NCBI RefSeq assembly: GCF_003171655.1 | Contig: NZ_QFZL01000002.1 | Span: forward strand, 62,001-126,000 | Length of the DNA: 64,000 bases | Origin: Stakelama portus | GTDB taxonomy: Bacteria; Pseudomonadota; Alphaproteobacteria; Sphingomonadales; Sphingomonadaceae | Reading direction: 5' to 3' | Shown here: piece by piece, positions 32,595 through 41,367 of the stretch | Layout of the letters: every line of letters begins with the position of its first letter | Numbering within the stretch: position 1 is the first letter of the stretch | Translations under genes and position numbers: made by a program | The notes under the pieces: generated by a model | The model's database searches: none | Told to the model about the DNA's origin: nothing | Seen by the model: only the letters and a program-made list of their open reading frames with translations

Positions 32595-32629
32595 TAAGTG
32601 TTTCCCGGCACAATAATTGGGAGGCACAT

Positions 32630-32857
32630 ATGCGCCACATCCGTACCATCACCAGCGCGGCGTTGCTCGCGGCAGCAGTTCTGCCGGCGGTCGCGCAGGC
32701 TTCGTCGACTCCTCCGGAAAGCACCCCGGGCGGCGGTGGCGGTCAGGGCACCAGCGGTTCGCCGACTTCGGTTCCCGAACCCGGCACGCTTGGCCTTCTG
32801 GGCGGCGGCATCGTCGCTGTCGCGCTTGCCCGTCGGGCACGTCGCCGCAAAAGCTGA
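32630..32857 (+). CDS. Small PEP-CTERM sorting-domain protein
   Basis: The 75-residue protein has a signal peptide (MRHIRTITSAALLAAAV..., cleaved near 'AQA-SS'), a 27-residue stretch rich in Ser, Thr, Pro and Gly ('SSTPPESTPGGGGGQGTSG') and a PEP-CTERM tail: 'VPEPGT', a hydrophobic helix ('LGLLGGGIVAVALA') and an Arg-rich end. XrtA is expected to cleave at the tail. The mature piece is therefore tiny and may serve as a glycosylated or anchored peptide. GGGAGG precedes the ATG. It lies 0.7 kb from the exosortase cluster. Confidence 0.9.
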   Translation: MRHIRTITSAALLAAAVLPAVAQASSTPPESTPGGGGGQGTSGSPTSVPEPGTLGLLGGGIVAVALARRARRRKS

Positions 32858-32941
32858 TCGCCGATCCCGCTGCGCTTGCGAAGCGCGGCGGACCAAGGCA
32901 GTTTGCCCTCCGGCGGAAGGCCCGCCGGGGGGAGAACGATA

Positions 32942-33376
32942 ATGCACAGCCAGATTCTCGCGCCTGTCGTGGTGCTCGTGGCGTGGTCGCTGATCATGCT
33001 GCTATGGACGCTTGCGGTCCGTTTCCCGGCAATGGCCAAAGCCGATATCAAGCTCGGCAATCTGGTGGGCGGCACCGGCAAGGACGCCGACCGCATATTG
33101 CCGCCACAGGCGCAATGGCCCTCCCACAATTACAATCACCTGATGGAACAGCCGACGCTGTTCTATGCCATCGCGCTGACGCTGGCGATCATGGGCTGGG
33201 GCGACGGGATGAATGCCTGGATCGCCTGGGTCTATGTCGGCCTGCGCATCCTGCACAGCCTGGTGCAGGCGACGTTCAACCGCGTGAGCATCCGGTTCGC
33301 GCTGTTCGTATTGTCGACCTTTGCGCTGGTCGCACTGACGCTGCATGCCGGGATCGCGTTGCTCCACGGCCATTGA
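32942..33376 (+). CDS. MAPEG family membrane protein
   Basis: The 144-residue product has four hydrophobic helices and the MAPEG look: 'ILAPVVVLVAWSLIMLLW', 'NYNHLMEQPTLFYAIALTLA' and 'AWVYVGLRILHSLVQ'. The 'EQPTLFYA' and 'RILHS' motifs are typical of membrane proteins linked to eicosanoid and glutathione metabolism. Bacterial members mostly have unknown substrates. Its start follows GGGGGGAGAA. It may share transcription with the PEP-CTERM gene 85 bases upstream. Confidence 0.85.
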   Translation: MHSQILAPVVVLVAWSLIMLLWTLAVRFPAMAKADIKLGNLVGGTGKDADRILPPQAQWPSHNYNHLMEQPTLFYAIALTLAIMGWGDGMNAWIAWVYVGLRILHSLVQATFNRVSIRFALFVLSTFALVALTLHAGIALLHGH

Positions 33377-33422
33377 GCGTAGGGGCTAGGTCGTGATCCG
33401 ACTCTGTCCCGATTAGCTTCGA

Positions 33423-33522
33423 CCGTTTGTCCTGAGTAGCCATTGAGCTTGTCGAAATGGCGTATCGAAGGGCCCTTCGATACGGGTCTTCGCCAGGCTC
33501 AGCCCCTACTCAGGGCGAACGG
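33423..33522. repeat. Sphingomonad palindromic intergenic repeat, copy after the MAPEG gene
   Basis: CCGTTTGTCCTGAGTAGCC on the left and CTACTCAGGGCGAACGG on the right frame the inner palindrome TATCGAAGGGCCCTTCGATA. It sits between convergent genes, 30 bases past the amidotransferase stop. Confidence 0.85.
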
Positions 33523-33552
33523 AAACGTAATTCCATTTAAATAGCACAGGAT

Positions 33553-35445
33553 CTAACCGAACAGGCGCGTCAGGCTGCGTTCGAGCATCAGCAATTGCCA
33601 CAGCGTGCGGCCATGTTCGGCACGACCGGCGCGGTGATCGGCGGCGAGCCGCTCGATTGCCTTCAGGTCGAACCAGCCGGTCTGAGCCAGGAAGCGCGAG
33701 CGCGGCAGCGCGGCGGCTTCCTCGGCCAGCGCCTTGCGGAACCATGCCGATACCGGCGTCACGAACCCCATTTTGGGCCGATAGAGAATTTCCTTCGGCA
33801 GCCACGGCTCAAGCGCCTTTTTCATCAGCCATTTGCCCTGCCCCGCGCGGATACGCAGCGCAGGCGGCAAGGTCGCCGCGAATTCGACGAGGTGATAATC
33901 GAGCAGCGGCTCACGCGCCTCAAGGCTGACGGCCATGCTGGTGCGATCGACCTTGGTCAGGATGTCGCCGGGCAGCCAGTGCTGGAAATCGGCATATTGC
34001 GCGCGATCGAGCGCATCGCGTGCGGGCGCATTGCGCATCGCATCGACATAGCGTTGCTCGGCGGCGTGGCCGCCCAGCGCCTTGCGCGCGCCATCGGTAT
34101 AAAGCTGGTCGCGAAGATCGGGGCGCGTGACGCCGACCGCCTTGGGATAGGCGAACTCGCCACCCTCCGCGAGCGCGAGCAAGGTTGTCTTGGCGCGGAA
34201 CGGACGCGGCGCCCAGTCCGCCTTGGGATAGAGCCGGCCTAGCGTGCCAAAGATCGGCTCGCGCAGGCTTTCGGGCAGCAGCCCGCGTATCTTTTCCTCG
34301 GCAGCGTGGAAACGATAGCGGCGATATCCCGCGAAGCTTTCATCGGCGCCGTCGCCCGACAGCGCGACCGTCACGCTTTCGCGCGCCAACTGGCAGACGC
34401 GATAGGTGGGCAGCGCGGAGGCATCGGCAAAGGGTTCGTCAAACGCGCCGACCAGCGTGTCGATCAGTGCGAAATCATCGGCGGCGACGGTGCGGATGCT
34501 GTGCCGGGTCGCGAAACGCTCGGCAATCGCCTGGGCATGCGCGGTTTCGTCGTGATCGGCTTCGTCAAAGCCGATGGTACAGGTCTTGACCGCCGCCTTG
34601 CTCGCTTCGGCCATCATCGCGACCACTGCCGAACTGTCGACACCGCCCGACAGGAACGCGCCGAGCGGCACGTCGGAAATCATCCGCGACTGGACCGCCC
34701 GACGCATCAGATCGACCAGTTCGGCCTCCAGATCGGCCGTCTTGCCCTTTGCGCGATGCGTGAAATCGAGGTCGTACCAGCGTTTCGGCTGGGGCACCGG
34801 CTTGCCGCGTTCGAGCAGCAGGAAATGTCCGGCGGGCAGCTTTTTAACGCCCGCGACGATACAGGCATCGTCGGGAACATAGCCAAGGCCGAGGAAATCC
34901 TCGACCGCATGGAAATCGGCCGCGCGGCGGACGAGCGGGTGCGCCAGCAGCCCCTTGAGTTCCGACGCGAACGCGACCGCGCCGTCGGAAAGCTCGGCAT
35001 AATGAAGCGGCTTCACCCCGAACCGGTCGCGCGCGAGAAACAGGCTGCGCGCGGCAACATCGTAGATGGCGAAAGCGAACATGCCGTTGAGGCGCCGGAG
35101 CATGTCCGGCCCCCAGGCACGCCAGCCATGGAGCAGCACTTCGGTATCGCTATGCGTTTCGAACTGCGCGCCCAGTGCCTCCAGATCGGCACGGACTTCC
35201 ATGAAATTATAGATTTCGCCGTTGAACACCGTGACGACCGCGCCGTCGGCCGTCTGCATCGGCTGCGACCCGGTGGCGAGATCGATGATCGAGAGGCGCC
35301 GATGGCCGAGACCCACGCCGGGAACGGTCCAGACGCCCGACCCGTCCGGCCCGCGATGCACGAGCGCGTCGGTCATCCCCACGATACGCGCGGGATCGAC
35401 CGGTTTGGGCGTGTGAGGATAATAGAGGCCGGCTATGCCGCACAT
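33553..35445 (-). CDS. XrtA/PEP-CTERM system amidotransferase (asparagine synthase type)
   Basis: The 630-residue product has an N-terminal glutaminase domain with Cys2 ('MCGIAGLYY', 'VHRGPDGSGVW', 'VFNGEIYNF') and a C-terminal asparagine-synthetase-like ATP domain with 'LSGGVDSSAVVAMM' and 'ALSGDGADESFAGYRRY'. It fits the exosortase-A-associated amidotransferase 1 family, which probably amidates a sugar or polymer subunit. It is the last gene of the long minus-strand exosortase run, 64 bases from xrtA. The gene ends beside a palindromic repeat. Confidence 0.92.
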   Translation of the reverse strand: MCGIAGLYYPHTPKPVDPARIVGMTDALVHRGPDGSGVWTVPGVGLGHRRLSIIDLATGSQPMQTADGAVVTVFNGEIYNFMEVRADLEALGAQFETHSDTEVLLHGWRAWGPDMLRRLNGMFAFAIYDVAARSLFLARDRFGVKPLHYAELSDGAVAFASELKGLLAHPLVRRAADFHAVEDFLGLGYVPDDACIVAGVKKLPAGHFLLLERGKPVPQPKRWYDLDFTHRAKGKTADLEAELVDLMRRAVQSRMISDVPLGAFLSGGVDSSAVVAMMAEASKAAVKTCTIGFDEADHDETAHAQAIAERFATRHSIRTVAADDFALIDTLVGAFDEPFADASALPTYRVCQLARESVTVALSGDGADESFAGYRRYRFHAAEEKIRGLLPESLREPIFGTLGRLYPKADWAPRPFRAKTTLLALAEGGEFAYPKAVGVTRPDLRDQLYTDGARKALGGHAAEQRYVDAMRNAPARDALDRAQYADFQHWLPGDILTKVDRTSMAVSLEAREPLLDYHLVEFAATLPPALRIRAGQGKWLMKKALEPWLPKEILYRPKMGFVTPVSAWFRKALAEEAAALPRSRFLAQTGWFDLKAIERLAADHRAGRAEHGRTLWQLLMLERSLTRLFG

Positions 35446-35509
35446 GATGTCCGCGCCCCCTTCCCTGCCGCTGGCGTCCCGTCGCGCCTAGGACAGCGCG
35501 GCGCGGCGA

Positions 35510-37045
35510 TCAACGGCCATGCGCGATACGATCCGCCAATGCGTCGACCGGACCCGCCGCCGCGAGGAAACGCTGCAGGGCGGCACGACTGTCGGTGTCT
35601 TCGCGTTCGGCCGAAAGCAGCACGGCAACCGCGGTCTGATCGCCGCCCACCAGCTTTGCCCGAAGCGTTGCGAGTTTGGCGCGGCTGTCGCTGCTCGTCA
35701 GCGTATCGCCGATGCGATACCAGGTGACGGTTTCGCGTTCGACAGGCCCCGGCGCGCGCATGCGGATCGCCGCGCCGCCATCGAGCGGCGGCAGCGTCTG
35801 AACGCGCAGCCAGCGGTCGTTTTCGCGAATCGCCCCCTGGCCGAAGCTGATCAGCTCCTTGCCCTCATGCTGGCTGCCGTAAACGGCTACGACCAGATCG
35901 ACGGTGGCGCCGGAGGCATCGCGATAGCGGCCATGGAGATAATGATCGGCGCCCGGATAATTGGCGGACCAGGCGGCGCGTTCCGAAAGCGGCACCCGCT
36001 CCCATCCCGGTACGTCGGGCAGCGCCACTGTGGCCGGCAATTCGGTCGCGCGCGCATTGACGACATGGCCGAGCGTGAGGAACAGGCTGGCCACGACCAG
36101 CACCAGCAGCCCGGCGACCGGCGCGTCGGCGCGAAAGCGGACCGGCGCCTGAAACCGGGCCGGATCGAACCAGCGCGCATCGGGATCGCGATCGAACCAG
36201 CGCCAGCCGATCGCCAGCACGCCGGCCATCACCAGCGCGAAGAAGAACCAGCCATAGACGATATGGTCGAACCCGGTCGCGGCCTCGACCGTCGTCATCC
36301 ATGCGGCATAGATGGTGCCGAACGCCCGCACCGCATTGGCGAGGATCGGCACGATCAGTGCCATCACCATGAAGGCGGCACGGCGGCGCCACGACACGTA
36401 ACAGACATTGGCGACCAGCGTGCCGTAAGCGAGCATCGCGATCACGAACTTGGCGCCCGAACATGCCTCCGCCACTTCGAAATAGCCGTTGGGCGTCGTG
36501 ATCAGCACCCCGTCGCTCGTCGCAGGCACGCCAGCGATATGGAGCAGCGGCATCACCATCTTCGCGGTAAGATCCTGAAGCGGCTCCTGCATCCCTTCGC
36601 CAAAGGGCACGAGGAAGAACATATAGGCGATCGGAAAGAGCAGCGCGCGCGACACGTTCGGGCCGAGCACGGTCACCACGCTGCCCTGAAGCATCAGCAC
36701 CAGCCCCAGATGGCGCATCAGCGCGACCTGTGCCGCTTCGCCGAGCAGCCAGGCAACGCCGCCCGCCCCGGCGAGCGCGAGGCCGGGAAGCCAGCCGGCG
36801 GGAACAAGCTGCGCCAGTTCGTTCCTGCGCTGCCACACCAGCCAGCCGATCACCGGCAGGATGAAGAGGCAATGGCCGAACGTGGTATTGGTCCAATAGA
36901 TCGTCGCAAGGTCGCGCGTGTCGCTCCGGAACAGCAGCAGGAGCAACGCCCAGACGCCGCCGAGCACCAGCGCATGCCGCACCCAGCGGCTGTCGAAACC
37001 GGCCTTCGCCTGATCCGCTGCAGGCGCAGACGCCACCGCCGTCAT
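35510..37045 (-). CDS. xrtA: Exosortase A fused to an EpsI domain
   Basis: The 511-residue protein joins an eight-helix membrane protease (residues about 20-310) to a periplasmic EpsI-type domain (about 330-505). The presumed catalytic triad is visible: Cys195 in 'EVAEACSGAKF', Arg240 in 'ILANAVRAFGT' and His261 in 'FDHIVYGWFFF'. Exosortases cut PEP-CTERM proteins at the tail during export, in bacteria that make exopolysaccharide. The start overlaps the end of the glycosyltransferase gene by 4 bases. The EpsI part ('ALPDVPGWERV', 'YGSQHEGKELI') is often fused in XrtA. Confidence 0.96.
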   Translation of the reverse strand: MTAVASAPAADQAKAGFDSRWVRHALVLGGVWALLLLLFRSDTRDLATIYWTNTTFGHCLFILPVIGWLVWQRRNELAQLVPAGWLPGLALAGAGGVAWLLGEAAQVALMRHLGLVLMLQGSVVTVLGPNVSRALLFPIAYMFFLVPFGEGMQEPLQDLTAKMVMPLLHIAGVPATSDGVLITTPNGYFEVAEACSGAKFVIAMLAYGTLVANVCYVSWRRRAAFMVMALIVPILANAVRAFGTIYAAWMTTVEAATGFDHIVYGWFFFALVMAGVLAIGWRWFDRDPDARWFDPARFQAPVRFRADAPVAGLLVLVVASLFLTLGHVVNARATELPATVALPDVPGWERVPLSERAAWSANYPGADHYLHGRYRDASGATVDLVVAVYGSQHEGKELISFGQGAIRENDRWLRVQTLPPLDGGAAIRMRAPGPVERETVTWYRIGDTLTSSDSRAKLATLRAKLVGGDQTAVAVLLSAEREDTDSRAALQRFLAAAGPVDALADRIAHGR

Positions 37046-38256
37046 GCCACCGCCGCCGCGCGACCCGGCGTCCGACCGGTCAGCCCGAGGATCGAATCGA
37101 GCGGCGCGAGCCGGGCGTCCCAGCTATAGCGTTGCTGCACCCGTTCGCGCGCCGAAGCGCCCAGTGCCGCCGCGCTGCGGGGGTCGGCGAGCAATTCGTT
37201 GATCGCCTCGGCCATTTCGCCGACGCTGGTCCCGACGCGGATGGTGCCGCCATGATCGATCCCCTGCGCCGCATCTCCGGTCGCGACGACCGGACGCGCC
37301 ATCGCCATTGCCTCCAGCACCTTGTTCTGGACGCCGCGCGCGATCTTGAGCGGCGCCACCGCGACCGATGCCGCCGCCAGCCAGCCGCGCACATCGGCGA
37401 CTTCGCCGGTCACGACGACGCCGGGCTCCTTGCCCAGCGCCTTTACCGCATCGCTGGGGTTGCGGCCGACGATCGCGAAGCGGACATCGGGATGTGCAAC
37501 GCGGATATGCGGCCACACCGTTTCGACGAACCAGGTAACCCCTTCGATATTGGGGCGATAATCCATCTGGCCGGTAAAGACGATCAGCGGGCCCATCGTA
37601 TCGATGCGTTTGAACTGCGCCGCCGGATCGTAAAATTGGGTGTCGATGCCGTTTTCGACGACATGAACGCGATCCGCGCCGGTCCGCTCGCGGAACAGGG
37701 CGGCTTCGGCTTCGCTGACGAACAGGCTGGCATCGGCGCGCGCCGCCACCTGGCGTTCATGCTGAAGCAGCAGGCGCGATTCACGCCCGAACATCCATCC
37801 CTTCAGCCCCTTGGACCCTTCGGCATAGGCAGCGAATTTCGCCGAATCCATGTCGACGAAATCCATCACCACGCGCTGACGCGGGCGCGACGGCAGATAT
37901 TGCGCCATCTGGCTGGAAAAGACGAAGATCGTATCGATCGCATGCCGGGCGAGGATATTGTCGACCGATTGCTGGAGCGTTTCGTTCTGAAAGGCGGTGA
38001 TCGACAGCGGGCGATGCGTGAACAGCGCCTGCATCCCCGCCGCGATCTGCGGTTTGGAACGCCAGATGATCGACCGATTGCCGGTATAGGGTGCCAGCCC
38101 GCCCTTGCGCTTGAGATCCTGCGAACTGTCGGCAAAGGCGATCAGGTGCACGCGCTTGCGCTGCGAGAGATATTTCAGAATGTTGAAGCCCCGGATCTTG
38201 TCCCCCCGATCGGGCGGATAGGGGATCCGATGGGCAAGAAAGAGAATATCGCCCAT
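37042..38256 (-). CDS. XrtA system glycosyltransferase (TIGR03087-like, GT4 type)
   Basis: The 404-residue product is a GT-B glycosyltransferase. It begins 'LFLAHRIPYPPDRGDKIRG', the exosortase-associated N-terminus, and has the donor-site motifs 'LIVFTGQMDYRPNIEGV', 'VAPLKIARGVQNKVLEAMA' and 'PVVATGDAAQGI'. It likely adds a sugar during exopolysaccharide synthesis at the inner membrane. The ATG at 38256 overlaps the stop of the FemAB gene (TGATG), which fixes the start; the longer frame upstream is antisense noise. Confidence 0.9.
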   Translation of the reverse strand: MGDILFLAHRIPYPPDRGDKIRGFNILKYLSQRKRVHLIAFADSSQDLKRKGGLAPYTGNRSIIWRSKPQIAAGMQALFTHRPLSITAFQNETLQQSVDNILARHAIDTIFVFSSQMAQYLPSRPRQRVVMDFVDMDSAKFAAYAEGSKGLKGWMFGRESRLLLQHERQVAARADASLFVSEAEAALFRERTGADRVHVVENGIDTQFYDPAAQFKRIDTMGPLIVFTGQMDYRPNIEGVTWFVETVWPHIRVAHPDVRFAIVGRNPSDAVKALGKEPGVVVTGEVADVRGWLAAASVAVAPLKIARGVQNKVLEAMAMARPVVATGDAAQGIDHGGTIRVGTSVGEMAEAINELLADPRSAAALGASARERVQQRYSWDARLAPLDSILGLTGRTPGRAAAVA

Positions 38257-39329
38257 CAGCCGAGCCCCCGCGAAATCCAGGGGCCAAGGCGATTGGCGAC
38301 CGCCAGCGGCAGCCGTTGCCAGGCCGCGACCTGAAGCCGGTATTTGGGGCTGAGCGGATTGATTTCGCGCGGCGCCTCTCCGTCGCGGGCGCGCTTGAAA
38401 TAGGTGAGCGGTTGCGCTTCGAACCCCCAGTTCTTCTTGAACGCGGCGGCGCCGGTCCCGACCTTCGAACGGCCGAAATCGAAGCGCGTGCAACCGCGCG
38501 TGCGAGCATGCTGCATCAGCGAGAAATACATCCGATCATTGGCGCGAAGCGCGCGTGCCGCTGCGGTGCCGCCGCCCCAATAGGGATAGACGGTCTGTTT
38601 CCAGTAGAGACTCAACACACTCGCCACAGGTACACCACCATGGCTCACTATAAGGATATCCGCCGAATTCCCAAATTCGCGCAGCACTTCGGTAAAGAGG
38701 CGCCGGGGGAATACCGGCGTCCCCAGATTGCGAACCGATTCGGCATAGACCTGATAATGCGCTGCAGCGTCACTGGCATGACAGCCCGTCGTGACGACAA
38801 GATCATTGGCAAGCGCCTTGCGGATCTCCGCACGCTGCTTGCGCGGCACAGCGAGCAGCTCGGCATCCTCGTCCCCGGCCAGGTCGCGCACGAATCCGCA
38901 ATAGGTTTCGCTGTCCTGATGCCAGCCGGTCCCCGGATGCGCGCCGCCGCGCAATTCCATCGTCGGACAGCTCAGCCGCCCGGCGAGCTGCCACCCCGCC
39001 CGCGCGAGCGGCGCGACGGCGCCGACACCTTCCGACAATATTCCGCCGCCGACACCGAACCCGGCCGATACCAGCGCCCGGCCGAACAGAGGCGAATGGA
39101 CTTCGCATAACGGCAGCACGCCGACGATCTGTCCCGAGCCGCGCTCGGCGATCAGATAATGGGCCTTCTGCCCGCATCCCCGCGCGACTGCGGCGGTCCA
39201 TTCGGGCAAGTGAAACGGCGTTGCTTCGGGATGGTCGTGCACGAAGGCGCCGATCCGCGCCCGCTCGGTCGGGTCGGCCAGATCGGCGGCGCGTATCGTG
39301 ATCGCAGGATGCAGCATCGGCGCGTTCAT
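38256..39329 (-). CDS. FemAB family XrtA/PEP-CTERM system-associated protein
   Basis: The 357-residue product has a double GNAT (FemAB) layout, with 'HPEATPFHLPEWTAAV', 'RKQRAEIRKALANDL', 'YPYWGGGTAAARALRANDRM' and 'FDFGRSKVGTGAAAFKKNW'. FemAB proteins transfer amino acids from aminoacyl-tRNA to peptidoglycan or other acceptors; the XrtA-linked group has no proven substrate. It overlaps the deacetylase gene (ATGA) and the glycosyltransferase gene. Confidence 0.9.
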   Translation of the reverse strand: MNAPMLHPAITIRAADLADPTERARIGAFVHDHPEATPFHLPEWTAAVARGCGQKAHYLIAERGSGQIVGVLPLCEVHSPLFGRALVSAGFGVGGGILSEGVGAVAPLARAGWQLAGRLSCPTMELRGGAHPGTGWHQDSETYCGFVRDLAGDEDAELLAVPRKQRAEIRKALANDLVVTTGCHASDAAAHYQVYAESVRNLGTPVFPRRLFTEVLREFGNSADILIVSHGGVPVASVLSLYWKQTVYPYWGGGTAAARALRANDRMYFSLMQHARTRGCTRFDFGRSKVGTGAAAFKKNWGFEAQPLTYFKRARDGEAPREINPLSPKYRLQVAAWQRLPLAVANRLGPWISRGLG

Positions 39330-40168
39330 GCCAGCCCCCTGGCCAGCGCGGCAACGACGCCGTCGGTCCGTCCCCAGCGATGGCGCGCGATCAGCCCGGC
39401 GATCTTGCCGCGCATCGCGCCAAGCCGGGCATAATGGCGCAGCTTCGATTTCAGCGGCGCGGCGTGGACGCGCGGCTGATCGGGATCGATTTCCCAGGGA
39501 TGAAAATAGAAGATCGCCGGATTGCCCGCCGCATTCGCCGCGCGCACGGCGCGATCGGTGATGCCGGCGGGAAGGAGGCGGAAAAAGCCGCCGCCCGCAG
39601 TGACTTCGCGGCCCAACAGCGTGGCGATGGTGACCGGCAGTTCGATCAGCGGGGAATCGGGCAGCGGACGCCAGGCGGCGCGCGGGGCGTCCGGCACGCC
39701 ATAATGATCGTGCCGGATCGGCGCGATGCTGGAGGAATAGCCATAGCCTTCCTCCGCCAGCACCTGATGCGCCCAGGGCGTGCGTGCATCGAAGGAAAAG
39801 CTGGGCGCGCGATAGCCGACGACCTTCGTGCCCGAGGCATCCTCCAGCGCGGCGCGCGACCGCGCCAGATCGCTGCGAAACTGTTCCGGCCCCATGGTGA
39901 AGACGCGTTGATGGTCCCAGCCATGGCTGGCGATCTCGTGCCCCGCATCGGCAATGCGGCGCAGCAGGGCGGGATGGCGATCGGCCACCCATCCCAGCGT
40001 GAAGAACGTCCCCTTGACCCCGCCTTCGTCGAACAGTTCGAGCACGGCATCGGTATTGGCTTCGACCCGATCTTCGAGCGCGGGCCAATCCTCGCGCGCG
40101 ATCACCGTTTCGAAGGCGCCGACCTGAAACCAGTCCTCGATATCGACCGACAGGGCATTGACGACCAT
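39326..40168 (-). CDS. XrtA system polysaccharide deacetylase
   Basis: The 280-residue product is a NodB-homology deacetylase of carbohydrate esterase family 4. The metal site and catalytic residues are visible in 'ALSVDIEDWFQ', 'HEIASHGWDHQRV', 'YRAPSFSFD' and 'IFYFHPWEIDP'. It belongs to the exosortase-associated deacetylases, which remove N-acetyl groups from a polymer in the cytoplasm or periplasm. It is followed directly by the FemAB gene with a 4-base overlap. Confidence 0.93.
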   Translation of the reverse strand: MVVNALSVDIEDWFQVGAFETVIAREDWPALEDRVEANTDAVLELFDEGGVKGTFFTLGWVADRHPALLRRIADAGHEIASHGWDHQRVFTMGPEQFRSDLARSRAALEDASGTKVVGYRAPSFSFDARTPWAHQVLAEEGYGYSSSIAPIRHDHYGVPDAPRAAWRPLPDSPLIELPVTIATLLGREVTAGGGFFRLLPAGITDRAVRAANAAGNPAIFYFHPWEIDPDQPRVHAAPLKSKLRHYARLGAMRGKIAGLIARHRWGRTDGVVAALARGLA

Positions 40169-40179
40169 CGGCGCTCCCT

Positions 40180-41343
40180 TCAGGCCGCCGTACCGCGAAG
40201 CGACGAAATATCGGGCCGCCGCGCGTCGCTTTCGACCCAGTCGACGAGCAGGGTCAGCACCCGGCGGAGCACGTCGTCCTGCGACTGAAGCTGGGTTTCG
40301 AGCATTTCGATGCGGCGCATCAGCGCCGTGACATCGGGATTGTCGTTGCGCGATTTGGGCGGCGCGGGCGCTTCGGTTGCCGCGGCGCGGATTTCCGCCG
40401 GGCCGAGCGTCAGCGGCTCTTCGTCGCGTGCTTTTTCGGGGGACGCTGGCAACGGGGATTGCACCGGCGCCGGCCGTTCGGCTTCGACAACCGGGGATGC
40501 CGGTTTCGGGACCGTTCCGGCGAACTCGGCAGTGTCGCCGTCGAGATCGGCGATCACCGATTCGACATCGGCGCCGTGAAAGGTTTCGATCTGCTCGATC
40601 GCGCCGAACAGCAGCACCCGCGTCGCCAGCTGGTTGAGCTTGCGCGGGCTGCCACCCGACCAGCGGTGCATCGCCGCGATCGCATCGTTGGTGAAGCGCG
40701 GCTTGCCGCGCCAGCCGACCACCGACAGGCGGTGGATCAGATAGGGTTCGACTTCATCGGCTTCCATCGCGCCGAGCTGATGCATCGCGATGACGCGCTG
40801 ACGCAGTTGTTCGAGGCGGGGATCGTAGAGGAGGTCGCGGAATTCGGGCTGGCCGAGCAGGAAGATCTGCAGCAGCGGATAGCCGCCGGCCTGGAAATTG
40901 GAGAGCATGCGCAGCTCTTCCAGGCTTTCGATCGGCAGCGCCTGTGCCTCATCGACGATCAGCAGCGTGCGCTTGCCGGTGCGGGCGACGTTGTGCAGCC
41001 CCTTTTCGATCGCCGACAGCATCGCCGCCTTGGGCTGCCCGGTCGCATCGATGCCCAGCCCTGCCGCGACGGTGCGCAACAGATCCTCGGCGGGAAGCTG
41101 AGTCGAGACGATCTTGATGATGTTGAGCCGTTCGGGATCGATTTCGCCGAGCAGATGCCCCATCAGCGTCGTCTTGCCGACGCCGGGCGCACCGGTGATG
41201 ACGACGAACCCCTCGCCCTGACTGAGGCCATAGCCGAGATAGGCCATCGCCTTGCGGTGCGTGGCGGTATCGAACCAGAATTTGGGATCGGGCGTCAGCT
41301 GGAACGGCCGTCCGCTCAATCCATAGTGATCGTCGTACATCAT
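40180..41343 (-). CDS. XrtA/PEP-CTERM-associated AAA ATPase (ExeA-like)
   Basis: The 387-residue product begins 'MMYDDHYGLSGRPFQLTPDP' and has Walker A 'GAPGVGKTTL' (51-60) and Walker B 'LLIVDEAQALP', followed by 'LGQPEFRDLL'. This is the ExeA-like ATPase that accompanies exosortase A. Its C-terminal third is Pro/Ala-rich and ends with a coiled-coil-prone helix ('RRIEMLETQLQSQDDVLRRV'). A role in assembling the export machinery is inferred. Confidence 0.9.
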   Translation of the reverse strand: MMYDDHYGLSGRPFQLTPDPKFWFDTATHRKAMAYLGYGLSQGEGFVVITGAPGVGKTTLMGHLLGEIDPERLNIIKIVSTQLPAEDLLRTVAAGLGIDATGQPKAAMLSAIEKGLHNVARTGKRTLLIVDEAQALPIESLEELRMLSNFQAGGYPLLQIFLLGQPEFRDLLYDPRLEQLRQRVIAMHQLGAMEADEVEPYLIHRLSVVGWRGKPRFTNDAIAAMHRWSGGSPRKLNQLATRVLLFGAIEQIETFHGADVESVIADLDGDTAEFAGTVPKPASPVVEAERPAPVQSPLPASPEKARDEEPLTLGPAEIRAAATEAPAPPKSRNDNPDVTALMRRIEMLETQLQSQDDVLRRVLTLLVDWVESDARRPDISSLRGTAA

Positions 41344-41367
41344 CGTCTCCCCGGGCGGGTTTCCCGG

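Noticed and set aside
35519..37129. 536-codon open frame on the plus strand opposite xrtA
   Set aside because: It is fully antisense to the exosortase, with His/Arg-rich composition and no recognisable domain.
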